This document shows, in pieces, positions 1-12,030 of a DNA stretch of 15,403 nucleotides. Source of the DNA: JBJXGF01 sp046153015 (lineage in GTDB: Bacteria > Actinomycetota > Acidimicrobiia > Acidimicrobiales > CAIXPF01); assembly GCA_046153015.1 (NCBI GenBank), contig JBJXGF010000231.1, positions 1-15,403 of the forward strand, written 5' to 3'. Within the stretch, counting starts at the first letter, position 1. Each line of letters opens with the position of its first letter. Position numbers and translations under genes: made by a program. Under the pieces are notes generated by a model, which was not told where the DNA came from, searched no databases, and worked only from the letters and a program-made list of their open reading frames with translations.

Positions 1-2245
1 CGGGACCGGCGGGCGTCTCGGCGCCGGGCCGGCCGGCGGTCTCTCCTACCGCCGCCGCCGGCTCGGCCGAAGGGGCGGCGGGCTCGGGGCTCAGGCGGCC
101 GTTCGGCGAGGGCCAGGTGGGCGCGGCCGCCGCGCCGTTGCTCTCCGGGCGGCCGTTGGCCGTGGCCTCGATCCCGGCCAACGCACGGTCCACCGCGTGG
201 CGGGCGACGAGCCCGGGGGCGGCCTCGGCTTCGAGGCTGGCGGGCGGGACGGCGGCCGGCTCGAGCGCGGCGCGGGCGCCGCCGAGGGCCGGCGCGGGCC
301 GCTCCACCACCTCCGAGATCAGCGATGCCGGCGCCGCCACCAGTGCGCTCACCCCGCCGTTGGGCGAGGTGGTGAGGCGCACGGCCACGCCGAGCCGGGC
401 GGCCAGCCGGCCGACCACTGTGAAGCCGAGCGAGCGGGTCATCGCCAGGCCCACCAGGGGCGGATCGGCGAGGAGCTGGTTGGCGTCGGAGAGCTGGTCG
501 ATGGTCATGCCGATGCCCTGGTCGGTGACCGAGAGGAGGTAGCTGCCGTCCTTCACCCGGTTCCCGACGACCTCGACGGTGGTGTCGGGCGCCGAGAACT
601 GCGTGGCGTTCTCCATCAGCTCCGACAGCAGGTGGGCGAGGTCGACGCCGACGGCGGAGTCGACGGTCACATCGTCGAGCGACACCACGCTGATGCGGGC
701 GAAGTCCTCCACCTCGCTGATCGCCACCCGCACCACGTCGGCCAGCGACACCGCCCGCCCCCGCCGCCGGCTCGGCTCGGCGCCGGCCAGCACGAGCAGG
801 CTCTCGGCGTTGCGGCGCATCCGGGTGGCGAGGTGGTCGAGGCGGAACAGGTTCTCGAGCTGGTCGGGGCTCTCCTCGTGCGCCTCGAGCTGGTCGATGA
901 ACTCGATCTGGCGGTCGAGCAGGGTCTGGTTGCGGCGGGCGAGGTTCACGAAGATGTCGCTGATGCCCTTGCGGAGCAGCGTCGACTGGTCCTCGGCCAC
1001 CCGGACCGTCACCTCCTGGATCGAGTTGAACGCCGAGGCCAGCTGGCCGACTTCGTCGCGGGAACGCACCGGGATAGGCGCCACCTCCCCCACCTGCGCC
1101 CCCGCCGCCGGCGAGCGCAGCCGCTCCACCAGGGCGGGGAGCTGCACCGACGCCAGCTGGTTGGCGGCGGCGGTGAGCTGGCGCAGCGGACGGGCGACGG
1201 CCCGGGCCACGAGCCCGGCCAGCGCCACCGCGGCGAGGATGCCGGCCACCGCGCCCCCGAGGTAGAGCAGCACCGACTGCTCGGCGTCTCCCCGGAACTC
1301 CGCCGCTTCGTCGGCGATGCGCTCGTCGAGGCTCTCCTCCACCCGCAGCAGCCCGTTCAGCTCGTTCTCGGCCAGCGCGGCGAAGGCGTCGACCGTGGTG
1401 GGCAGCTCGATCGCCGGGCCGGGCCCGCCCGCGCTCGGCGCGGCGCCGATGGTGGCCGCCTGGGCGGCGCCCACGAACTGGTCGACCAGCCTGCGGTGCT
1501 CCTGGGACTCGCCGGAGCTCTCCTCGTTGCGCTGCTGCGCCTTGAGGTTGGCGTCGTCGCTCTCGCGGAACCGGTCGATGCTGCGGTCCCGGCTCTCGGC
1601 GGCGGCTACCCCCCGCCGCAGCTCCTCCACCGCGCCGAGGCGCGTGGCCCCGGCCGCGCCGAGCACCAGGCCGCTCAGCTCCGCGCTGGCCGCCTTGGCC
1701 GCGCCCAGCGCGGCCAGCGAGTCGAACCGGGCGGCCAGCTCGGGTTGGGGGACGGCTCGGGCGCCGGCCGCGATCGCGTTCACGCCGCCGCCGGCGATGT
1801 CGGCGAACCGGCCGCTGGCCTGCCCCGCGTTGAGGCCGCCGGCGTCGATCTCCTGGCGCAGCGTCGGCAGCGTGCTCAACCGCTCCTGCGCGGTGCGCAG
1901 ACGCTCGCGGAACTCCAGCGAGAACTCGGCGCCCGCCGCGTCGCGCGCCGAGCGGCGCAACGCGGCCGCCGCCAGGTCGGTGCTCTCGCGTTGGGTCTTC
2001 AACTCGTCGCGACCGGCCTGGCCGCCCTTGGCGAGCATCACTGCGCTGCGCAGCGCCTCGAGCTGCACCTGCTGCAGCGCGTTCGCGCTGGCCCCGGCGT
2101 AGTCGGCGAGGCGTTCCACGTCGCGGGCGTCGTTGCGCTGCTCGAGGCGTTCGCGCACGCCCGCGCCGGCGAGCACGGCCAGCATGACCAGCGGCGCGAC
2201 GAGGATCGCCGCCAGCTTGGTCCCGACCTTCATGTTCCTCAGCAT
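1..2245 (-). CDS. Nitrate/nitrite-sensor-type membrane histidine kinase, conservon CvnA-like (C-terminus cut by window edge)
   Basis: This is a membrane sensor kinase, predicted to autophosphorylate and signal to partner proteins. At least 748 codons are in the window and no stop is reached before base 1. The protein starts MLRNMKVGTK. A membrane segment lies at about residues 10-28, followed by a long helical extracytoplasmic NIT-type sensor region. A second membrane segment is at about 324-346, then a HAMP linker and a dimerisation region with RNQTLLDRQIEF and LDHLATRMRR. The likely phospho-accepting histidine is H471. The ATPase domain has an N-box (ELMENA, N546) and a G1 box (DQGIGM, D575). 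After about residue 640 comes an Ala/Pro/Glu-rich, probably disordered tail. GAGGG sits 6 bases before ATG 2245, and a second in-frame ATG is at 2233. This architecture is that of CvnA kinases, usually followed by roadblock, DUF742 and GTPase genes, which here would lie beyond the left edge. The input signal is unknown; nitrate sensing is a family label only. Confidence 0.9.
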   Translation of the reverse strand, partial: MLRNMKVGTKLAAILVAPLVMLAVLAGAGVRERLEQRNDARDVERLADYAGASANALQQVQLEALRSAVMLAKGGQAGRDELKTQRESTDLAAAALRRSARDAAGAEFSLEFRERLRTAQERLSTLPTLRQEIDAGGLNAGQASGRFADIAGGGVNAIAAGARAVPQPELAARFDSLAALGAAKAASAELSGLVLGAAGATRLGAVEELRRGVAAAESRDRSIDRFRESDDANLKAQQRNEESSGESQEHRRLVDQFVGAAQAATIGAAPSAGGPGPAIELPTTVDAFAALAENELNGLLRVEESLDERIADEAAEFRGDAEQSVLLYLGGAVAGILAAVALAGLVARAVARPLRQLTAAANQLASVQLPALVERLRSPAAGAQVGEVAPIPVRSRDEVGQLASAFNSIQEVTVRVAEDQSTLLRKGISDIFVNLARRNQTLLDRQIEFIDQLEAHEESPDQLENLFRLDHLATRMRRNAESLLVLAGAEPSRRRGRAVSLADVVRVAISEVEDFARISVVSLDDVTVDSAVGVDLAHLLSELMENATQFSAPDTTVEVVGNRVKDGSYLLSVTDQGIGMTIDQLSDANQLLADPPLVGLAMTRSLGFTVVGRLAARLGVAVRLTTSPNGGVSALVAAPASLISEVVERPAPALGGARAALEPAAVPPASLEAEAAPGLVARHAVDRALAGIEATANGRPESNGAAAAPTWPSPNGRLSPEPAAPSAEPAAAVGETAGRPGAETPAGP

Positions 2246-2691
2246 CGAGCGCCCTCAGGGTCTCGTGGATCGATTCGGCCGACGCCGCCGATCCGGGCCG
2301 GGCCCGCCCCCGGCGCGGTTCGCGGCGCGCTGCCCGGGCGGCGAGGGGATGAACCCGCCGAGTCTGATCGATCCGGGTCGGGATCGGGCCGCGCGCCAGC
2401 AACGTCTGGGCCCGCGACGACATCACCCGCGGTGAGCGAGGGTGCGACCGGCCGCCCGCTCGCGGTCACAACGTTCTCCCACCGCTCGGGCCGCCATCCC
2501 TGCCGGACGCGCCCAAGCGACACCCCGATCGACTCTCCCCTCGTGCCGGTCCTTCCGTCCCGTGCAGCGTACGACGCACCGGCGGCGAAGCCTCGCCTCT
2601 CCCCGGCGAAATCATCGCCGCGGCCTGGCCGGTTGAGCAGGCGAGATGACCCCGAGGCGGAGGGGGACGGGACGGCTACCGTGCGCTGCAC
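2246..2691. other. Divergent intergenic region between the histidine kinase and DUF4388 genes
   Basis: About 446 bases without a convincing gene. Both strands have open frames here, but they are rich in Arg, Pro and Gly, have no recognisable domain and look like chance frames in GC-rich DNA. The stretch must hold the start signals of two divergent genes. It contains the kinase ribosome site next to 2245 and a -10-like TACCGT just before 2692. It also holds a small 6-base inverted repeat (CGATCC at 2369-2374, GGATCG at 2381-2386) that could be a regulator site but is short enough to arise by chance. Confidence 0.6.
2677..2682 (+). promoter_or_regulatory. Putative -10 box (TACCGT) for the DUF4388 gene
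   Basis: TACCGT fits the actinobacterial TANNNT -10 pattern and ends 9 bases before ATG 2692. Transcription would begin at or within a few bases of the start codon, leaving little or no leader. No Shine-Dalgarno-like sequence suitable for this ATG is seen, which agrees with leaderless initiation. No good -35 box is visible. Confidence 0.4.
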
Positions 2692-3414
2692 ATGACCGCA
2701 CCGCCCGCTGCGCTGCGCGGCACGCTGGACGAGTTCCCGATCGCGACCCTCCTGCGTTTCCTCGCGGCCGGCCGCCGCAGCGGCCTGCTCACCGTGGCGG
2801 GCGCCCCGGGCGCGCTGGTGGGCCTTGTCCACGGCGCGGTCTGCGCGGCGACGACCAGCGATCTCGACGCGCTGCGTGACGAGCTGGTCGCCTCAGGCGT
2901 GGTGGGCGCGCCAGGGTGGCGCGCCGCCGTCGCAGCGGGCGAGGCGCTCGGCGACGCGCTGGTCCAGGTGGGCGGGGCCGACCACGAGGCGCTGGAGGCG
3001 GCGCTGTACGACCACACGGTGACCACCGTGTTCGAGCTGCTGCTGCCGGGCGGCCCGGCGTTCGCCTTCGAGCCCGGCGCCGGGCACCCGCTCGGCTGCC
3101 GGCGCCCCGTCGACGTGGAGACCGTGCTGGCCGACGCGTCGGAGCGGCTCCGGGCGTGGCGGGCGATCGCCGAGACCATCCCCTCGACCTCGGTCGTGGT
3201 GCGGGCCCGCCGCGAGCTGCCCGCCGGCCTGGCCAGCGTGACGATCGCACGGGACGCCTGGCGGGTCCTCGCCGCGGTCGACGGGCGGCGCACCGTGGCC
3301 GAGGTGATCGCCGAGGTCGGCCTCTCGGCGTTCGGGGTCTGCGCCGTCCTGCACGAGCTGGTGCAGGCCGGCGCACTCGAGGTGCTCAGCGCAGCGGCGC
3401 CGCCGTCGGCGTGA
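2692..3414 (+). CDS. DUF4388 domain-containing protein
   Basis: A 240-residue soluble protein without signal peptide or membrane segment. The N-terminus, with GTLDEFPIATLLRFLAAGRR followed by SGLLTV, is the typical opening of a DUF4388 domain, as in PatA-type regulators. That fold is thought to mediate protein contacts in signalling, and its biochemical activity is not known. The middle (about residues 65-110) is helical. The last 65 residues (ARDAWRVLAAVDGRRTVAEV onward) resemble a small winged-helix-like end module often seen in these proteins. It lies divergent to the CvnA-like kinase, so a shared signalling role is possible but only inferred. Its final 29 bases overlap the 3' end of gltD on the other strand. 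ATG 2692 is preferred because of the -10-like box just upstream. Confidence 0.8.
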   Translation: MTAPPAALRGTLDEFPIATLLRFLAAGRRSGLLTVAGAPGALVGLVHGAVCAATTSDLDALRDELVASGVVGAPGWRAAVAAGEALGDALVQVGGADHEALEAALYDHTVTTVFELLLPGGPAFAFEPGAGHPLGCRRPVDVETVLADASERLRAWRAIAETIPSTSVVVRARRELPAGLASVTIARDAWRVLAAVDGRRTVAEVIAEVGLSAFGVCAVLHELVQAGALEVLSAAAPPSA

Positions 3415-4846
3415 TCGGCTGGGGCAGCAGCGTGTCGCCCATCAGGTGGGCGTCGACCGCGGCGGCGCAGGCCCGGCCCTCGGCGATGGCCCACACGATC
3501 AGCGACTGGCCGCGGCCCATGTCCCCGCAGACGAACACGCCGTCGACGCTGGTGCGCCAGCGCTCGTCCCGCGCCACGTTGCCTCGCCCGTCGAGCTCCA
3601 CGCCGAGCTGATCGAGCAGCCCCGGCCGCTCCGGCCCGACGAAGCCCATGGCCAGGAGCGCCAGCTCGCAGGGCAGCTCGAACTCACTGCCGGGAACCGG
3701 CTCGAAGCTGGGCCGGCCGTCTACGACGGTCTGCTCCACCCGATGCCCCCGCAAGGCCGCGAGGTTGCCCTCGGCGTCGCCGACGAACTCCGACGCGGTG
3801 ACCGAGTACCACCGCTCGCCGCCCTCGGCATGCGCCGAGGCTGTGCGGAAGACGAGCGGCCAGGTGGGCCACGGCGTCGACGGGTCCCGGGTGTCGGGAG
3901 GTTGGGGCATGATCTCGAAGCTGTGCACCGACGCCGCGCCCTGGCGGTGGGCGGTGCCCAAGCAGTCGGCGCCGGTGTCGCCGCCGCCGATGATGACCAC
4001 GTGCTTGCCGGCCGCCGACAGCGGCGCCTCGGCGAGGTCGCCCTCCTGCACCCGGTTGGCCAGCGGCAGGTACTCCATGGCCTGGTGCACCCCGCGCAGC
4101 TGGCGGCCGGGCAGCGGTAGATCCCGCGCGTCGGTGGCGCCGCCGGCCAGCACCACCGCGTCGAACGCCAGGATCTCTGTGACCGCCACGTCGACGCCCA
4201 CGTTGGCGCCGGTGCGGAACACCACGCCCTCGCCCCGCATCTGGTCGAGCCGGCGGTCGAGGTGGCGCTTCTCCATCTTGAACTCGGGGATGCCGTACCG
4301 CAGCAGCCCCCCCGGCCGATCGGCCCGCTCGTAGACCACCACGTCGTGCCCCGCCCGGGCGAGCTGCTGCGCGGCGGCGAGGCCGGCGGGGCCCGAGCCG
4401 ATGACCGCGGTCCGCTTGCCGGTGCGGACCGCGCTCGGCAGCGGGCGAACCCAGCCCTCGGCGAAGGCCCGGTCGATGATCGTGACCTCGACCTGCTTGA
4501 TCGTGACCGGGTCGGCGTTGATGCCGAGCACGCAGGCCGACTCGCACGGCGCCGGGCACAGGCGCCCGGTGAACTCGGGGAAGTTGTTGGTGGCGTGCAG
4601 GCGCTCGATGGCGGCGCGCCAGTCGGCGCGGTACACGAGGTCGTTCCAGTCGGGGATGAGGTTGCCGAGCGGGCAGCCGTTGTTGCAGAACGGGATCCCG
4701 CAGTTCATGCAGCGGCTGGCCTGAGCGGCGAGCCGCTCGGCCGGGAACGGCTCGTACACCTCGCGCCAGTCCCGCAGCCGCACCGGCACCGGCCGGTACG
4801 CGGCGGTCTCGCGTCCGTGCTTCAGGAAACCCTTCGGGTCGGCCAC
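3386..4846 (-). CDS. gltD: Glutamate synthase [NADPH] small (beta) subunit
   Basis: This cytoplasmic 486-residue flavoprotein takes electrons from NADPH onto FAD and passes them through iron-sulfur clusters to GltB. The N-terminal cysteine-rich region carries C46, C49, C54 and C58 (CMNCGIPFCNNGC) and C97, C101 and C105 (CPAPCESAC), which ligate the 4Fe-4S clusters. The FAD-binding loop is VIGSGPAG (G149-G154), followed by GGLLRYGIPEFKMEK. The NADPH-binding fold starts VVIIGGGDTGADC. The C-terminal FAD motif is VFVCGDMGRGQSLIVWAIAEG. The length is normal for bacterial GltD. The open frame continues upstream inside gltB without a stop, so the start must be chosen: GTG 4846, preceded by TAAGGG that overlaps the gltB stop codon, gives the standard N-terminus (ADPKGFLKHGRE). 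The 8-base gap to gltB implies translational coupling. The gene overlaps the DUF4388 gene tail to tail. Confidence 0.97.
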   Translation of the reverse strand: MADPKGFLKHGRETAAYRPVPVRLRDWREVYEPFPAERLAAQASRCMNCGIPFCNNGCPLGNLIPDWNDLVYRADWRAAIERLHATNNFPEFTGRLCPAPCESACVLGINADPVTIKQVEVTIIDRAFAEGWVRPLPSAVRTGKRTAVIGSGPAGLAAAQQLARAGHDVVVYERADRPGGLLRYGIPEFKMEKRHLDRRLDQMRGEGVVFRTGANVGVDVAVTEILAFDAVVLAGGATDARDLPLPGRQLRGVHQAMEYLPLANRVQEGDLAEAPLSAAGKHVVIIGGGDTGADCLGTAHRQGAASVHSFEIMPQPPDTRDPSTPWPTWPLVFRTASAHAEGGERWYSVTASEFVGDAEGNLAALRGHRVEQTVVDGRPSFEPVPGSEFELPCELALLAMGFVGPERPGLLDQLGVELDGRGNVARDERWRTSVDGVFVCGDMGRGQSLIVWAIAEGRACAAAVDAHLMGDTLLPQPITPTAAPLR

Positions 4847-4854
4847 GACGGCCC

Positions 4855-9429
<4,575 letters not shown>

Positions 9430-9467
9430 GCGTCCTCACGATTGGCTTGTAGGGGGCGCCGTTGCTT

Positions 9468-9503
9468 GTCGGGACGTCATTGGCCCTTGGGCGGTCGGGA
9501 CAT
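9468..9503. repeat. Short direct repeat in the gltB/capA-like divergent region
   Basis: GTCGGGACGT at 9468-9477 recurs as GTCGGGACAT at 9494-9503, with 9 of 10 bases identical and starts 26 bases apart. ATTGGC also occurs twice nearby (9441-9446 and 9479-9484). The copies lie 39-75 bases upstream of the gltB start codon, a suitable place for paired regulator sites. Short repeats like this can arise by chance, so the regulatory role is only a suggestion. Confidence 0.3.
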
Positions 9504-9579
9504 GGTAACGGCTGGCCCCCCTCCCGGCCAGTTGAAAGCGCCGCTCGGAGGGGTCCGCGACCGCTCGGCGCCTGCTCGG

Positions 9580-9585
9580 TAGCGT
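9580..9585 (+). promoter_or_regulatory. Putative -10 box (TAGCGT) for the CapA-like gene
   Basis: TAGCGT fits TANNNT and ends exactly 7 bases before GTG 9593. Transcription would therefore begin at the G of the start codon, making a leaderless message. No Shine-Dalgarno sequence is seen before this GTG. The -35 position is poor (GCGACC). The same hexamer TAGCGT serves as the proposed -10 of the binding-protein gene on the other strand. Confidence 0.5.
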
Positions 9586-9592
9586 CGGTTGC

Positions 9593-10729
9593 GTGCGTCG
9601 CGTGCGGGCCGTGCTGGTGCTGGCCGCGCTGGGCGCGTTCGGCTTGGCCAACGCCGGGCCGGCGGCCGTGGTGCGCCGGGTGGCGCCGGCGACCGGGGCG
9701 GTGGGCGCGATCGTCGCCGGGTTGGCCGCGCCGCTCGCCGAGGTGGTGACCCCCGCCCCGTCCGCGCCGCCGCCGGCCCCGCCGCCCGCCTCGCCCTCGG
9801 AGGGGGCGGTCACGCTGGCCTTCGGCGGCGACATCCACTTCGAGGGCGTGCTGCGCAACCGCCTCGCCGAGGAGGGAGACGCCGCGCTCGCCCCGGCGGC
9901 GGCGCTGTTCACCGGCGCCGACCTGGTGGTCGCCAACCTCGAGACCGCGGTGACCGAGCGGGGCGAGCCCGAACCGAAGCAGTTCACGTTCCGCACCGGC
10001 CCCGCCGCGTTCGGGGCTCTCGCCGGCGCCGGGATCCACGTGGCGTCGATGGCGAACAACCACGGCATGGACTACGGGCCGGTGGGCCTGGAGGACTCGC
10101 TGGCCGCCGCGGCCAGCGCCGGCTATCCGATCGTGGGGATCGGGCGGGACGCCGCCCAGGCGTACGCCCCGTACGTGCGGGAGATCCGAGGCCAGCAGAT
10201 CGCGGTGATCGGCGCCAGCCAGGTGATCGACGCGGCGCTGCTCGAGCACTGGTCGGCCGGCGAGGCCAAGCCCGGCGTCGCCTCCGCCTACGACGAGGCC
10301 CGCCTCGCGGCCGCGGTGGAAGCGGCGCACGCCTTGGGCCCGACGACGGTGGTGGTGGTCTTCCTCCACTGGGGGACCGAAACCGTGACCTGCCCCACCG
10401 AACGCCAGCGGCGCCTGGCCGACCGGCTGGTCGCGGCCGGCGCCGACGTGGTGGTGGGCGGCCACGCCCACCGGGTGCTGGCCGCCGGCTTCAAGGCCGG
10501 GGCCGTGGTGGGCTACGGCCTCGGCAACTTCGCGTTCTACACGGCGGGCGGTCCGGGCGCGGTGTCCGGCGTGCTGAAGGTGGTCGTGGCCGAGGGTCGA
10601 GCGGAGAGCTACTCGTGGAGCCCAGCCCGGCTCAGCCGCGGCGTGGCCCCGCCCCTCAGCGGCCGGGAGGCCGACCGCCAGCACGACGCGTGGCGCCGGC
10701 TGCGAGCCTGCAGCGACCTCACCGACTAG
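9593..10729 (+). CDS. Secreted CapA-family (poly-gamma-glutamate synthesis type) metallophosphatase-fold protein
   Basis: A 378-residue protein. A signal peptide with basic start MRRVR and a hydrophobic stretch probably ends after A21 (ANA). A flexible Ala/Pro linker follows (about 53-69), then one CapA domain. Conserved motifs of the family, in order, are: FGGDI (D80), ANLE (N115, E117), ANNH (N155-H157), LHWG (H259), GGHAH (H291, H293) and GLGNF (N312). These are the metal-binding positions of the calcineurin-like phosphoesterase fold. CapA proteins act in capsule or poly-gamma-glutamate export, but many actinobacterial homologues stand alone with unknown substrate. No capB, capC or other polymer gene is in the window, so a polymer role is not supported by context. 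The start at GTG 9593 gives the signal peptide and matches the -10 box. It diverges from gltB and converges with the binding-protein gene. Confidence 0.85.
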   Translation: MRRVRAVLVLAALGAFGLANAGPAAVVRRVAPATGAVGAIVAGLAAPLAEVVTPAPSAPPPAPPPASPSEGAVTLAFGGDIHFEGVLRNRLAEEGDAALAPAAALFTGADLVVANLETAVTERGEPEPKQFTFRTGPAAFGALAGAGIHVASMANNHGMDYGPVGLEDSLAAAASAGYPIVGIGRDAAQAYAPYVREIRGQQIAVIGASQVIDAALLEHWSAGEAKPGVASAYDEARLAAAVEAAHALGPTTVVVVFLHWGTETVTCPTERQRRLADRLVAAGADVVVGGHAHRVLAAGFKAGAVVGYGLGNFAFYTAGGPGAVSGVLKVVVAEGRAESYSWSPARLSRGVAPPLSGREADRQHDAWRRLRACSDLTD

Positions 10730-10759
10730 CCGGGGCAGCGCCGGCGGTCATTGCCCGGC
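10729..10759. terminator. Possible bidirectional hairpin between convergent genes
   Basis: GCCGGGGCA (10729-10737) can pair with TGCCCGGC (10752-10759), leaving one bulged G and a 14-base loop. It lies between the CapA-like gene and the binding-protein gene, only 18 bases apart, and overlaps the end of the latter. There is no T-tract on either side, so an intrinsic terminator is weakly supported. Confidence 0.25.
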
Positions 10760-11899
10760 GCGGCGGCCGATCGAGGGGTCGATGAACGCGTTCGTGTACA
10801 CCTCGTCGGCCCGCAATCCAGGCTTCACCGGGTTGGCTTTACCCTGGAAAAGCCCGGTCATGAGCTTGGTGAACCGCTCCATTCGCTTGTCGTCGAAGTT
10901 GCCGTAGGTGGTGTCCGGCCCGTTCCCGGCGATCTCGAACGTGTCGAAGATCTCCACTGCCTTCTGGTTCAACCGCTTGCTGATCTGCCAGAACGTGCTC
11001 TGCGCCTCGACGATCTCCACGAGCTGCTCGCTCACCGGCTGCGGGTCGGCGAAGAAGTCCACGGCGGCCTGCTGGAGCACCGGCACGAACAGGCGGAGAC
11101 AGGGCGAGAGCTCTCCGACACGGTCGGCGCGTACCGTGTACGCCTGCGGGTACGCCTCGTAACCCGACCAGTGCACCAGCAGGAAATCAACCGGCTTCTT
11201 CCAGCCGACCTCGCCCTCGGTGTACAGATAGACCTCGTTCGTGGCGAACCCTTGCTGGATGATCGAGCCGCCCGACTCCAGCCATTTCGCCGGTGAACCG
11301 TCATAGCTCGGGTCGAGCTGCGCCTCTTTCACGTGGCCGCTCGCCACCAGGTAATCCATGTAGTTGAGGCCCTTGGCGTAGCGGACCTTGACGCCGGTTC
11401 GGGCGATGTCGTCGAAGCCCTTGATGTCGTGCACGAACGGGTTCCACATGAGGATCTGCGGGCTGAGGTCGAGCGAGGCGGCCACCTGCACCACCGGGCG
11501 AGTGCCGGCGGAGCGGATCGCGTCGTCGGTGTTCGTGTAGGCCAGCGTCACGGCCGGGTCGTCGTAGAGCACGTCGATCGGGCGCTTGAACTCGATCGCC
11601 GCGCCTCCGGCGCGGATCTCCACCTCGCGCACGCCGTGCGGGCCCCGGTACTCGCCGGCCAGCGGACCCCGGTAGGTGAGCGCCGCCTTGTCGACCACGC
11701 CCGCCGAGCCGACGAGCTGGTAGAGGGCGCCGTGCTCGACCTCGGGGAACCAGTCGGTCTGCACCACCAGCCGGCTGGGGCAGGGGCCGTCCTGGAACGG
11801 CCGGTCCTTCGCCTTCGGCGCCGCCGGTCCCCCGCCCCCGCAGGCGACGACCGCAGCGGCGGCCAGGAGGCCGATCAGCGCCACCCCGACTCGCGACAT
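10748..11899 (-). CDS. ABC-type substrate-binding lipoprotein, NMT1/THI5-like (SsuA/ThiY superfamily)
   Basis: A 383-residue lipoprotein predicted to sit outside the membrane and capture a small organic solute. The N-terminus MSRVGVALIGLLAAAA leads to the lipobox V17-V18-A19-C20, followed by a Gly/Pro linker. The domain opens with QTDWFPEVEHG (47-57), the signature position where NMT1/THI5 proteins read LDW-P---H. That family includes binders of thiamine pyrimidine precursors, taurine and sulfonates, and the ligand here cannot be read from sequence. It is somewhat longer than the usual 320-340 residues. No permease or ATPase gene is within the window on either side, so it is an orphan here. 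ATG 11899 is taken as start; GTG 11902 immediately before it is equally possible. A promoter with a good -35 and -10 lies upstream. Confidence 0.85.
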   Translation of the reverse strand: MSRVGVALIGLLAAAAVVACGGGGPAAPKAKDRPFQDGPCPSRLVVQTDWFPEVEHGALYQLVGSAGVVDKAALTYRGPLAGEYRGPHGVREVEIRAGGAAIEFKRPIDVLYDDPAVTLAYTNTDDAIRSAGTRPVVQVAASLDLSPQILMWNPFVHDIKGFDDIARTGVKVRYAKGLNYMDYLVASGHVKEAQLDPSYDGSPAKWLESGGSIIQQGFATNEVYLYTEGEVGWKKPVDFLLVHWSGYEAYPQAYTVRADRVGELSPCLRLFVPVLQQAAVDFFADPQPVSEQLVEIVEAQSTFWQISKRLNQKAVEIFDTFEIAGNGPDTTYGNFDDKRMERFTKLMTGLFQGKANPVKPGLRADEVYTNAFIDPSIGRRAGQ

Positions 11900-11948
11900 C
11901 ACCCATGCTCACTTTCGGTGGAGACCCGGCCTGCCTGCGTGCGCAGCC

Positions 11949-11977
11949 ACGCTATCGGCGGCGCGGTTGCCACCCAA
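11949..11977 (-). promoter_or_regulatory. Promoter of the binding-protein gene (TTGGGT - 17 - TAGCGT)
   Basis: On the minus strand, -35 TTGGGT (11977-11972) is followed after exactly 17 bases by -10 TAGCGT (11954-11949). This is the best-spaced promoter in the window. Transcription would start near 11942, giving a leader of about 40 bases. The -35 box lies entirely within the left arm of the inverted repeat at 11972-12005, so a bound regulator would block or alter polymerase access. Confidence 0.6.
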
Positions 11978-12005
11978 CGCCGTGAGCGGCACGGCGGCGT
12001 TGGGT
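11972..12005. promoter_or_regulatory. Perfect 11-base inverted repeat, probable shared operator
   Basis: ACCCAACGCCG (11972-11982) and CGGCGTTGGGT (11995-12005) are exact reverse complements separated by 12 bases. Their centres are 23 bases apart, roughly two helical turns, as for a dimeric regulator. The left arm contains the -35 box of the leftward binding-protein promoter. The right arm covers the -35 position of the rightward aminopeptidase promoter. It is not a terminator for either gene, since both point away from it. The regulator gene is not identified in the window. Confidence 0.6.
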
Positions 12006-12016
12006 CCGCCGGCGGG

Positions 12017-12023
12017 TAAGAAT
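12017..12023 (+). promoter_or_regulatory. Putative -10 box (TAAGAAT) for the aminopeptidase/flavoprotein operon
   Basis: TAAGAAT stands out as the only AT-rich run in its surroundings and ends 7 bases before ATG 12031, the same spacing as at the CapA-like gene. This suggests leaderless transcription starting at that ATG. It also argues against the in-frame ATG at 12022, which falls inside the box. The -35 position is occupied by the right arm of the inverted repeat. Confidence 0.45.
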
Positions 12024-12030
12024 GCGGGCG

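Noticed and set aside
197..2695. An 832-codon plus-strand open frame across the left end
   Set aside because: The minus strand encodes a complete histidine kinase architecture over the same bases. The plus frame is low-complexity and has no recognisable motif.
9490..9512. A possible GlnR-type nitrogen regulator site (GTTAC on the minus strand at 9509-9505) upstream of gltB
   Set aside because: Only one half-site resembles the known box, and the second half at the right spacing is absent.
10800..11460. Lower GC (58-68% in 60-base counts) in the 3' two-thirds of the binding-protein gene against about 75-77% in its 5' part, suggesting a mosaic or transferred segment
   Set aside because: In a stretch I translated (10921-10980) almost all codons still end in G or C. 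The drop comes from the Lys, Asn, Phe, Tyr and Trp content of the protein rather than foreign codon use.
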